Below, one piece after another: positions 12,501-23,237 of a stretch of DNA of 64,000 nucleotides. Each line of letters opens with the position of its first letter. The first letter of the stretch is position 1. Location of the stretch: contig KN832873.1 of NCBI GenBank assembly GCA_000827325.1, positions 2,680,245-2,744,244 on the forward strand, given 5' to 3'. The notes below the pieces were generated by a model, which was not told the DNA's origin, did not search any database, and saw only the letters and a list, made by a program, of their open reading frames with translations. Source of the DNA: Oidiodendron maius Zn (Eukaryota; Ascomycota; Leotiomycetes; Myxotrichaceae). Position numbers and translations under genes: made by a program.

Positions 12501-12707
12501 GTCAGACGTGGTGCCTGCGGGCCCCGACCACCCCATCACGGGTCCGCTTTTCAGGGCAGAGAATGCCAAGCTGGCGGATATAACCAATGTAAGCATTTTT
12601 TGTAGGCTGATTGCCTTGGACGTGCATTGCTGACCCCGATACAGCGCCTGGACGGCTTGCTTGGCGACTGGCTGGCACGCAAAATGAGGACACAAGCGTC
12701 TCGGTAG
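9564..12707 (+). CDS. teaC: SH3 cell-end polarity protein, Tea4/Bud14 family (TeaC)
   Basis: In Aspergillus and fission yeast this family links microtubule plus ends to the cortex and formin, marking hyphal tips and polarity sites. It also binds type-1 phosphatase. Exons 9564-9591, 9656-10783, 10838-10911, 10960-12588 and 12645-12707 give 973 residues with all phases consistent. The SH3 domain is at ~340-400 (FVYALHTFVATVEGQ ... NSYWWLVRV ... GYLPAEHIETP) and is followed by the family tail ERLARLNKHRNID, which is split by two introns. The rest is acidic (DDGLDDEDDMMDK; EEEDAEEDYYG), then Lys-rich (DKKDKKNQKDKK at ~600) and low-complexity, ending GLLGDWLARK. The first exon codes for only nine residues, so the start is the least certain part. 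A stretch at 10065-10300 is kept as coding because it is open and in phase. Confidence 0.88.
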
Positions 12708-13736
12708 CGGAGGCTGTACATGATGTAATGAAAATGAAAATGAAAATGAACAACCTGGGACGGGGCGGCTGCTATGAGACCAGGCATAAACGGGAGCCGC
12801 CAAGGGGACTATGAAGTTTTTTTTGGCCACCGGCGCAGGGGAAGGGGTACGTGATACCACACTTGCGATGTTTCGATGTTCAACTTCAGCGAGTTCAATG
12901 GGGGATGGTAGAAAGAGGAAAGTACTCCGAAGGTGAAGAAAAGGGGCTGTTTCTTGCCACCCACGCGATAAAGTGTATTTACTGTATCACTCACCTATGG
13001 CATTCAACGCCATACCCATCGCTGTGATAATGAAGACACGGGCTCCAAACAAATAATCCGTGCTGTAAAACATGTTCTGTTCTGCTGTGCCCCTCATACC
13101 GACACGGTGTCTGATAGTGAAACTTTTGCGTTGCGTCTGAACCCCCTTTCCCCTCGTTTCGCCTGTCGCAAAAACTTATTTTACGCGGGGACGGAAATAC
13201 TCCGGATTGAAACCTGGTCCGTCAGGCACCACGTCTCGCCTAATTTTCTCTTCCCAGTGAGTTTTCTACTGCGCCTTCCCCCAATAGGAATCGCGCGTCC
13301 AAGCGCGCGGTCTAATCCCAATCCGGCCCACGCCAGGGTCTTTGTACCTTTTGTGCCTGGACGCACGGAAAAGGGTACAAAGGCCGTCGACGCCTGTTAC
13401 GGTACTAGTGGCAGCAACTGACAAGTGCGAAATACGCGGCTCCACTTCCAGCCGGCGTCTGGACTTGTTCCTGCTTCAACTTCAGCTCCCTGAGCGAGAG
13501 AGCGACTCTTCTTCTCCTTCTCCCTTCTCTTCTCTCTCTACCCCTCTCTCTCTCTCTCTGTTGTGTCAACATTATACGGGGATCGATATTCCTCAACTCT
13601 CCTCCTTCCTCTCTCTCCTCATCTCCCTCGCTCCACCACCACCTCCTCTTAATCTCTCTCTCGGGGGTCTAGCCTGCTTCCTCTCCCCTTCCCGCGCGGC
13701 TCGGTTTCCTTCGTTCCTTCCTTCCCCAGCACCACC
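12708..13736. promoter_or_regulatory. ste50 upstream region with long CT-rich leader
   Basis: About 1 kb between teaC and ste50. From ~13,500 to 13,650 the plus strand is almost pure pyrimidine, with a (CT)n microsatellite at ~13,540-13,560. Pyrimidine tracts like this commonly precede transcription starts of highly expressed filamentous-fungal genes. No gene is seen. Confidence 0.45.
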
Positions 13737-15441
13737 ATGGCCTTCGAAACCGGCACCGCGTACCCCGAGAGCGACGCCGACGACGAGTACGAACGCTCTG
13801 TCCACGACAGGTCGCCCGTTGCCGCCACCGATTCCGAGACCTCGCCCACCGACTCTGAAGGGCCTTCCTCCAACGAGCACACCCCTACGACTTACGGCGG
13901 CGGGCGCTCTAGTGGCGACCGCATACCGGAGACGAGCATTACTGAGTGGTCGGCGGATGAGTGCGCGGATTTTGTGAGCGGGCTGGGACTGAGACAGTAT
14001 GGGGATTTGTTTCTAGGTATGTGTGGTTTTTAGTTTTTTATGGAGCTTGTTGGGGGAGTGGGAAAATGAGAAAGGAGTTGGGTTTCAAGGAGAGAAAGGA
14101 GAGAGTACGGAGAGAATATTGGACTGACGACAATATAACAGAGAACGAGATTGTGGGCGAGGCGTTGGTGGCGCTACAGCATGATGATCTCAAGCAGATG
14201 GGTGTGACTAGCGTTGGACACCGGTTGACCATCCTAAAGAGTGTTTATGATATCAAGATCAAGCAGGATATACCCATAGAGAGCGACCATTATGTTCCAT
14301 TGTGTGAGTCCAGGATCCCGTTCGAGCTTTTGTAGAATGGAAGACTAACCCCTATCCAGCGGCAGATGCGGAGGCACAGTATGCCACAGCGACCCTGAAA
14401 GATATCCAGCACCTGGTAGAGCAACTAAGATTACGAGACGAGAGGATGTCAGTGGCAGAGATGGAGCTGAGGAGGATAACGGCAGAGTACGCGAGGCTGA
14501 GGGAAGACCTACTACCGGTGTTCCGACTGGCAAAGGAGGGTCAGCCGCTGCCGTTCCCGTCGCAGGACAGCAATGGGCAGTCGAATTCGCATTATGACAA
14601 TATGACCACGGTCTCCCCGCCGGTGCCGACCCCATCCTCTGGAGGCCAGTCTGGTGGTGGCTTGTCGCCAGAGTACTCGTCGAAGAAGCTCTTTTTTGAT
14701 GGGACGCTCAAGAGCTCGTCATCTCCAACCTACTTGCAGTCTGGCCAGGAGAAGTCTCTAATGGAACAGGCGCTGGATCCCGCGAATGCAGCAGAGAGGG
14801 CTGTCCTCTCCTCCTCGCACCTGGCGGCGATGAACGGCGGAGGAACAGCAACTTCCCCAGGTCACCTCTCCCCAAATCAACCCACACCATCCCCGACCTC
14901 TCCCCCCTCGCACGGCACCTCTACTCTCGCCCTTCGATCGTACCGCTCCGATCCGCCTTACCACCCCTCCTCCACCCCAGCAGACAACTCCTCTTCTTAC
15001 GCCCCTTCTACCTATAACCGCGAGTCCACCCGGCCCGCACCCTCGCGCCGCACGCAGACCCCCGCCCCAGAAACCCCCGCAGGCTCCTCTGGCGGAGCCT
15101 CGGTCGAGATTTTCAAATCCTTCAGAGTCAGCATGGAAGATCCCTGCTACAAGGTCCTCCCTGCCGCGCTGAAGAAGTACAACATCAATGCCCCCTGGGA
15201 ACACTACGCCCTCTACATCGTGTACGGGGATAAAGAGCGCTGTCTGGGCATGGATGAAAAACCCCTCATCCTCTTCAAGCAGTTGGATAAGGAGGGCAAG
15301 AAACCCATGTTCATGCTCCGAAAGATGAATGCTAATGCCGACGGGACGTCTGCTGCGGATATACCTGGGAGCGCCGGGTTGGAAGGCAGGAGAGGACCAG
15401 GGCAGGGCGTGGGTTATGATCCGCCTGGAGGAGTACTATGA
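13737..15441 (+). CDS. ste50: MAPK cascade adaptor Ste50 (SAM + Ras-association domains)
   Basis: Scaffold that tethers the MAPKKK Ste11/SteC in the pheromone/development and osmotic MAPK cascades (called SteD in Aspergillus). Exons 13737-14016, 14142-14303 and 14360-15441 give 507 residues. The SAM domain is at ~65-135 (ITEWSADECADFVSGLGL ... LKQMGVTSVGHRLTILKSVY) and is interrupted by the first intron. Next come a short coiled-coil-like stretch (~160-190, QHLVEQLRLRDERMSVAEMELRR) and a long Ser/Pro/Thr-rich linker. The C-terminal Ras-association domain is at ~397-475 (EIFKSFRVSMEDPCYKVLPAAL ... ALYIVYGDKERCL). Domain order and length match the family. The ATG at 13737 lies in the context caccATGgcc. 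Confidence 0.93.
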
Positions 15442-16693
15442 TAAGAGTTCTTAACCATCTTATGAGATTGGATGGCCTTGTCTTCTGATAATTTTTTGTT
15501 TGGCGGGAGTTGGAATCATAGCCTGGACCCCTGATCTGTCTGTTACCTTTGTCACTCTTCAACCATTCCAACTGCGATGCATAGCGGGGAAAATCCGATC
15601 TTAGACGGGAGCGGGAGTGCGGGAGTGCTTGGATCTTGTTGGCCTTTTATTTACTGATTGTAGTTTTTTCACGCCCGACGTTTCTAGTGCTCATTCGTGT
15701 GCGCTACATAGAGGAGTACGAATGGGAAATTCGGAGGATACCTGACTGCGTTGAGGGCGAGGCCTTCAGCAGGAATGGTCCTTTTCTGTGTCGATGATTT
15801 AATATCCTCGCGGATATCGCCTGACTCTTTTACTGGGTGCTTAGCGGATTTGGTGAGATGAGATGAGATGACGGTTATACTCTACATTACCCATTTACCT
15901 AAGTTTAGTATTTTCATTTCTGCACTCATAGTTGATGGGTGTATCATGGGATATCAGGGGGTAGAAAATTCCCCGTCTTTTGAGTAGTGTATGTATGTAC
16001 ATGGAGATTGACGATATCTATGAGAATCTGAATCTTATTAATTGTGAGACCCTCTTTTGTGATTTGTGTAAGATTACAATTTTTTTTTTAAATTAAGGAG
16101 TGGAGATTTGTGAGTGAATGGTTGCAATTTGTGGATGGGAAATGAGGTTCAAAGATGAGAAAAACACCACGCTCCACACTAATTTCAAGTGTTTCATGTG
16201 CTCTGAAATTGCCGTGCGATGCAGACGACAAAAAATGCCAGGGGAAGCGGGAGTGGGACATAGGGAATGGGTTTGTGAGGCTTGAGATACCAATTTCCAA
16301 TATCTTGGTGGAGGAATGTAAAGCAATATGCCATCAGGGTTGGGCGGCATAATTATGTTTGTCCATATTACAAGTATATGCTATGACATGGAACTCTTTG
16401 GTGCATTCATCAAAGACGGAAACTCACGACCGCGATACTATAGAGGTCTTTGCGTGGCGTATTGTTTTCATTGCACATGACTTCCACACATCTACGCTTG
16501 ACGATTTAACCCCCAATTTGACTCCTTGTGGGATAAATTCATCCACTTCATCACGCATAAATATCCCCGTCATGGCCGCTCGGAATAAAATCTCCCATCC
16601 GGCCTCCTCTGACAATCCCGGAAAACGCTTTACGCAGATGAACCAATCAAAATTCAAAATCAAAAATAAATCCCCCACCCCGACTCTCTTCAT
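15442..16693. other. convergent 3' flanks of ste50 and het-C
   Basis: 1.25 kb between two genes that end toward each other. It contains A/T runs (for example near 16,080), as expected of 3' UTRs and polyadenylation regions. Nothing else is recognised. Confidence 0.5.
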
Positions 16694-19235
16694 CTAATAC
16701 TGGTACGTGCCTCCATATGGTGGCTGTCCTCCATAAGGTGGTTGCTGCCCATATGGAGGTTGTGGCGGATAGGCTCCTGGAGGAGGACCACCTAAATACC
16801 CCGGAGGTGGAGGCCCAGGAGGAGGCCCCTGACCCCATGCTCCAGGGCCGTACGGTCCCGGACCTGGTGCACCGTATGGCGGCTGGGTTGCTTGGATGCC
16901 AAGACCTTGCGAGGATCCTGCTGGCGGGAATTGGCCTGGCGGCATGCCATACGGCGGCTGATAGCTCTGCTGCGGGGAGGGAGCTTGATAATTGTTATGA
17001 TGTGGATGTGGGCTTAGATGTGCTGAGGGGCTCATGGGCCCGCTGGCAGGTTGAGGAGAGGGGTTTTGGTACCCATAGTGTGGTGAGGCGGGGGGTCGGG
17101 AAGGGGATGCGGCAGGCTGTGGGGATGAGGAGGAGAGATATGAGATGGAGGGAGTGGCGGTGTCGGTGCCTTCCATAGCTGCAAGGTCACGGCTCTTGAT
17201 CTCGGACCAGATAGATCCTGAGGTCTTGCCATGGCCACCGAGGGCGCCATGGTTATTGTCACCGGCGAGAGCGCCGACGTGATTACGGCCGTCCTTGACG
17301 GCGGCGGAGTTTAGGCGGCCGGTAATCTGACTACGGTCGGGTTGCTCGTCGACCCAGATCTTGACGGTGTTGAACATGGTGCGGTGGATCTCCACGGACT
17401 CATCACGCAGGGCCGGGTGGTGGAATACACGGAGGACGTCGGCCGCTACTTCTTCCACAGGAACCCCTAAGTTCTCCCAAGCGTAGAGAACTCGTCTGGT
17501 TGCAATTAGTGTTTGCGTTTAGAGTATCAGAGGACATAGCTTACGGAGCAACATATTGCAATATTCTCGATGCAACTCTCCCCGCTACCGGATTTAGCAT
17601 GTTCGAGAAGTGGTCCTTGGAGAGCATGGAGTGAGTAGGATCCGTGCAGTGGGGATCATTCCACGGTTCGAACTGCTGCTTGGCGCTTCAATATCAGTTA
17701 GTATGTACTTTCATAGTGAGGTCTCGTAGTTACCTCGACTCGAGAACACCGGATGATCCCTTTTTAAGAGCAGCAGATACAGCTTCGATTATGGGTCGGA
17801 CGAATGGAGCCAGGAGGGATAAGACGAACAGCGTCAGAGTCTCGCTAATTTTCTCAATTAAAGGTTCCATACCAGGAATGCTGGCAATGGTTTGATTGAT
17901 CGCCTTGACCACCTTATCTCTGAATTCGAGGATCGGATATATTTGTTTCGCCGTCTTGATCGGATCGAAGGTGGGGCTCATGCCTGGAACTCCTGGGCCA
18001 GCCATGCCACCTGTCGAGCCCGGCGGAGCAGCGAAATTAGTGTTGATTTTAGTTTCGTTTGTAGCATTCTCATATTCTTGTGCGGCGGACTGGGTCTGCA
18101 GGTCTCTAGCAGTCTGGGCAAGACCACTCATGCCAGGAACTTGAGCGATGAGACCGGAGAAGTCGTGCCCGTCTGCCCGACCGCGATGTGCAGCTCCTTG
18201 AGCATTCTCAGCCCCCTTCAGAGCCAGGTCCATCTCATCGACCTCGGACTGTGTGAAGTGATCAGTTGCTTCGCCAAGGACTGAGTGCAGAAAGTCCACT
18301 CCTCCGAATGTTCCTGTTACAAGAGGGAAGACACGGCGACCTTTGATATTCATCTCGGTGGCTGCTCCAGTGTGGGGAAAGACTTCATGGAATCCAAGCT
18401 CACGTAAAGCAAGCTCACAGTAGTTCGTATGAGCCCCAAAGTCCTCCAGGCAATGCAGAGCCTGGCCAAGGCACCGGAGAGCCTCGCAGAGATCGGCTTC
18501 TCTCCCCTTGGTGTTTCCCGCGCCATTAGTGTAAAGTCGACCGAAATGGATACTCCTGGACAAGCTGAACCTCACGTAACCAGAGCTCGTTGCCCAGCCG
18601 CCATTGTCATTGGCGATGTAATTCTTCAAGCCCGTGTTGTGGTCTATCCCCAGCTCAACTTGCTGGACCGGCCCTCTGAGGCGGGGATCATATTGCCGAG
18701 CATCTAGATTGTCTGCATACCCTTTAGGATTATCAATATGCTCCTCTGGCCTATAGACACCCAATCGCTCCTCAGTGACTTCAAACTCAGCAGTGGCATA
18801 CCCAAATGATAGGAAACCAAGGACCCAGACCTGTGATGTATTAATTTTCAGAGGTTGCACCTGCCAAGGCTTTTTCATACCAAAATTCTAATAGTAGGAG
18901 CATTGACACCCTTTAAGCTTCCCACATCGACAGCCTGAGAATAGTCACGCAGCCAATTCCCAAAGTACGCTCTCTTGACCATCATCGAAGTCCATTTGTG
19001 GCCTTTGATGAAGGCAATAGTCTTGAGCATATCCTCAATATCTGAATAGAGCTTAGTACTAGTGTCTCAGTGAAACTAAGGAATGCTGACCTCCATGGCG
19101 AAAGTTTTTACCCTCAACCTGTGCAATACTGGGAATATTTCCTGCTCCAAAAGCAGCAGCTGGTGAGGGGAGAATTAATAGCAGGACACACACAACCAGA
19201 AAGATCGATCCTAATCTGGGGACAGCGCAGGCCAT
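16694..19235 (-). CDS. het-c: heterokaryon-incompatibility protein HET-C (Neurospora type)
   Basis: Secretory-pathway protein whose alleles in Neurospora control vegetative (heterokaryon) incompatibility together with the HET-domain gene pin-c. Exons 19235-19091, 19041-18881, 18830-17734, 17685-17545 and 17495-16694 give 781 residues. The signal peptide is residues 1-~27 (GSIFLVVCVLLLILPSPAAA). The Het-C domain follows (SIAQVEGKNFRHGDIEDML; KRAYFGNWLRDYSQAVD). A metal-hydrolase-like motif at ~200, HCLEDFGAHTNYCE, resembles zinc-dependent phospholipase C signatures. The variable stretch before NPTFDPIKTA-like sequence (here MSPTFDPIKTAKQ, ~325-370) corresponds in position to the allele-specificity region of Neurospora. 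The C-terminus is Gly/Pro/Tyr-rich, ending in PPYGGQPPYGG-type repeats, a known hallmark. No HET-domain (pin-c-like) gene lies beside it in this window. Confidence 0.92.
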
Positions 19236-19608
19236 TTTGTCTCCTGAGTTCAGTTACTGTCTTGGACCGCAGATCAGTATGCCACAGAATACCGCCAGAT
19301 TTTGTCTGGATGTTGGTGAACTGATAGCCAGGTGCGAATGGCCCTCACGTGCCGGGCGGATCGCGGTTGTCGGCCTCAGGCACGTTGACAAGCGTAAGGA
19401 ACAACCGCCCCTCAGGAGAATAAAAGTAAGACTCGTGAAAGATCGGACAATTTAATGCTCATTACCGCTCCTATCTCTCCAACGACACTCCTCTGCCCTC
19501 CCTTTCCTCACGTACTTTCCTCATTGCAATCCTTTGTTAGAAACGTTACACACTGCGGAAACCAGCCGTTGAAAATTCTCTCCTTTCACATACCCGATAC
19601 TGCCGGCC
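19236..19608. promoter_or_regulatory. divergent promoter het-C / fatty-acid 2-hydroxylase
   Basis: 373 bp separates the two start codons, so the promoters must overlap. No individual site is confidently recognised. Confidence 0.5.
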
Positions 19609-20797
19609 ATGTCGCCATCTCGCACCCTCCCGACATTCCTTCGTGCTGAACTGGCTAAGCATAATACAAACAAGAGTTGCTATGTCTCTATAGGCACACG
19701 CGTGTTTGATGTTACAGACTTTATTTACAGTCACCCCGGAGGCGGGGAGCTTGTTCTGGAATATGGGGGGAAAGACGTGACGGAAATTTTGAAGGACGAT
19801 GCTTCACACTTCCATTCAGATGCTGCATACGAGGTGCTTGAAGAATCCTTCATTGGATTTGTTGCAACAGAGAAGGTGGAGAGAACCACTGCCAAGGACT
19901 CTCTTCGTGACGAAAGCGAAACCTCGAATGAAGATTCTACAAATCGACGCTCAGTCTATTCTGCAACCGGCATGTCCTCAGCAGAAGACCTGTCGAAAGA
20001 GACAGACCTTGCTGCTGATTATCAACAGCACAAGTTTCTCGACTTGAACAAGCCGTTGCTAATGCAAATGTGGTTTGGTGGGTTTAGCAAGGAATTTTAC
20101 CTGGAGCAGGTGCATCGGCCTCGTCATTACAAAGGAGGGGAATCCGCACCCTTGTTTGGGAATTTCCTGGAACCTCTTAGCAAGACTCCTTGGTGGGTTA
20201 TCCCCACGATATGGCTACCGCCGGTAACATACGGAACGTATATTGCGAGGGAAGGTTGCTCTAGTGTACTCGAAGAAGCCGCATATTGGTTCCTCGGTCT
20301 TTTTCTCTGGACCCTAGTCGAGTACTTCCTGCATAGATTCTTGTTCCATCTGGATAAGTATGTGCAATCTATCGCTTTATTAATTCTTGCTAACGAAGAT
20401 ATTTAGATTTTTGCCGGATAACCGAGCGGCACTTACATTGCACTTTCTCCTTCATGGTATCCACCACTACCTTCCAATGGACAAGCTCAGGCTGGTCATG
20501 CCCCCGACCCTCTTTCTTGCTCTCGCGACGCCCTTCTGGAAATTAGCCCACACCGTGTTTTACTGGAACTGGCACATTGCTACTGCCGTCTTCTGTGGCG
20601 GCATCTTCGGATACATCTGCTACGACTTGACTCATTACTTCCTCCACCACAAGACACTGCCTGCATACTGGAGAGAATTGAAGAAGTACCATCTCCAACA
20701 CCACTTCATGGACTACGAGAATGGCTTTGGAGTTACCAGTCGGTTCTGGGATGTCATCTTCGGCACCCAACTTGCACCACCTCCAAAGAAAGTCTAG
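19609..20797 (+). CDS. SCS7: sphingolipid fatty-acid alpha-hydroxylase (Scs7/FA2H)
   Basis: ER di-iron enzyme that 2-hydroxylates the very-long-chain acyl group of ceramide. Exons 19609-20357 and 20407-20797 give 379 residues. The N-terminal cytochrome b5 domain (~8-90) has the heme ligand in HPGG (His42) and a second His in SHFHSDAAY (~69). A linker follows, then the hydrophobic hydroxylase domain with His boxes: HRFLFH (joined across the intron), HGIHHYLPMDKLRLVMPP, HYFLHH and HLQHHFMDYENGFGV. The intron sits just after the first box. Length agrees with yeast Scs7 (384). The same window holds ceramide synthase, the enzyme acting on the same lipid. Confidence 0.95.
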
Positions 20798-21324
20798 ATG
20801 GTAACAGCATTGTACATAAGGTGGCTCCTCAGTTCGCCACACAACATACATATGTGAATAATGAGATTACGCGGACGTGTAAGGGACGTTTTCTTGTGGA
20901 AAGTGGTTTTGTTGGCTAACTAGGCGCTCTCTTGAGCAGGTTACTCATTAAAGAGCAAAGTCTTGTAACGGTTCTAATACATAATAATTACTTCTTAATA
21001 AAATACCTCTCTCGAATAAACGAGTGCTTCATGAATATAAAGGCAATGATCTTTCAATGACAGTGATCCCCCTCTCTTCCCTTCCATTCTGTCGCTGTTA
21101 CTGCTTTTCAAGCACGTGATCAACTTACACTCTAGCCGCAAATTTCGCCACTTTGCGTCTCGGCTTTTCACTTCAACGTCAAGTTATCAACAACTCATTT
21201 ATTTCGGCTTGACTATCCAGCACAGACACTCGACTATTGACACGTGCAGGCTGATTGATTACTCTCTGCTGTGTACGCAGTTTCAGGGTGACACCATATT
21301 CTACACATCGACCACTTCGCAGTA
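20798..21324. other. intergenic, upstream of the RBM39-like gene
   Basis: 527 bp between two plus-strand genes. There are AATAAA-like signals near 20,998 for the upstream gene and T/C-rich sequence before 21,325. No gene. Confidence 0.5.
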
Positions 21325-23237
21325 ATGTCGTCCCTCGATGTTGAAGCACTCCTAGATTCGACTGCCAACGCTGTTCCGGCCGACCAGGGTGAGGTACTTA
21401 ACTCTAAGGACTCTGATGATCGTTACAGGTCTGAGCGCAGCGAACGTCGCGATCGTGACAGAAACCGTGATGGTAGTAGAGACCGCGAGCGCGACAGAAA
21501 GCGACGAGATCGGAGCCGCGATAGATATCGAAGAGAAGCAAACGGAGATAAAGAGCTTATAGGAACACCTACGAGTGACCATGGAAGTGCTCATGGGAGT
21601 GTGAAGAGTAGGCGTAGAAGCAGAAGCCGAGAGGATGATCGTCGACACCGTCGCTACCGTGATAGCCCTGACGATAGAGAGCGGCGAGATGGAGATTATT
21701 ACAGGGGAGGTGGCCGAACTCGCTCACGTTCTAGGAGTCCTAATAGAAATTCGTGGCGCCCACGCGGAGAGCGCCGCGAGCGTGATGATGCGGAGACGCG
21801 ACCGAGGGAAGACCGTCGCGAAAAAAATGAGCCGCGCCGAGCAAGTAGAAGTCCAAAGCGCGAGAGTACACCTCCATTGACCGAAGATGAGCGGGATCGC
21901 CGCACTGTGTTTGTACAACAGCTTGCTGCTCGTCTGAGGACTAAAGAACTCATAGCATTTTTCGAGAAGGTCGGTCCTGTCAAGGAAGCCCAGATCGTTA
22001 AGGATAGAGTTAGTGGCAGATCAAAAGGGTACGCAGCCCCATCCCTTGTGCGAGTGTGTATACTGACACGTCTCATAGTGTTGGCTACGTTGAGTTCAAG
22101 AACGAAGAATCGGTACCCGCTGCTATTCAACTCACAGGACAGAAACTCCTAGGAATCCCAATTATTGCACAGCTCACTGAAGCCGAAAAGAACCGCCAAG
22201 TCCGCAATCCCGAAGGAACGAGCAGTAATCCAAACCAAATTCCGTTCCACCGACTTTATGTGGGTAATATTCATTTCAGCATCACTGAAAGCGATTTACA
22301 GAATGTTTTTGAACCATTTGGTGAGCTCGAATTCGTTCAGCTGCAGAAGGAAGAGCAGGGTCGCAGCCGGGGGTATGGGTTCGTCCAGTAAGTAGTTTCC
22401 TTTGATGGTTTACGTCTAAAGCTAACGGCTCAAAGATTTCGTGATCCAAATCAAGCCCGTGAGGCTCTCGAGAAGATGAACGGGTTTGATCTGGCAGGAC
22501 GACCAATTCGTGTTGGTCTTGGTAACGATAAGTTTACTCCTGAGTCTACCGCCACCTTGCTGCAGAGATTTCAGGGCCAAAGTCACCAACAGCAATTCCA
22601 GGGCTCTGCATTCTCAGGAGCTGGTGGACGAGGCCCGCAAGCTGTGGGCGGTAGCAATTTCGATCGTGCGGGGGGCCGTGATAATGATAAGGGTACAGGT
22701 GGTGCTAGCGCCTTGGATGATACCGATGTTGGTGGCGTAAATTTCAACAATTATAGTCGAGATGCATTGATGCGCAAACTTGCCAGGACTGATGAACCCC
22801 CAGCCACGAACGGTCGCGATGAGAGGCGCGAGATACTAAAACCTAAAACAGAGACCAAACCTCTGCCAGTGAACGTCAATATGGCCAGTAGATGCGTTGT
22901 GCTGAAGAACATGTTTGACCCTGCAGAGTAAATTTACACATTTCGTTCTATAAGGCAAAGGCTGACAATTCATTATAGGGAAGAAGGTGACACTTGGGAA
23001 AAGGAGCTCGAGGACGATGTCCGAGCGGAAGCAGAAGAAAAATATGGTCACGTTGTTCACATTGCCCTAGATCCGAACTCGCAAGGCGACATCTATCTGA
23101 AGTTTGATCGTGTTCAGGGCGGCGAAAACGCTATTAAGGGCCTAAACGGAAGATACTTTGGTGGTCGGATGATCAGCGCTACGCCTGTTGTGGATGCGGT
23201 CTACAGCAGTTTGTTCTCACGCACAAAGGCGATTTAA
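21325..23237 (+). CDS. U2AF-like splicing factor, RBM39/CC1-like (Rsd1 type)
   Basis: Nuclear RNA-binding protein of the CAPER/RBM39 family, acting with U2AF/SF3b in early spliceosome assembly. Exons 21325-22028, 22079-22387, 22436-22927 and 22979-23237 give 587 residues. An N-terminal RS-like region (~30-175, many SR/RD/RE dipeptides) is followed by RRM1 (~190-262, [12 protein letters not shown] ... KGVGYVEF), RRM2 (~290-365, [12 protein letters not shown] ... RGYGFVQF) and a C-terminal UHM-type RRM (~485-580, [12 protein letters not shown] ... GRYFGGRMI). The UHM carries the R-x-F motif that binds tryptophan-containing ligands. Domain order is diagnostic. Two of the three introns interrupt RRM core strands (G|VGYV and FVQ|F). 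Confidence 0.94.
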
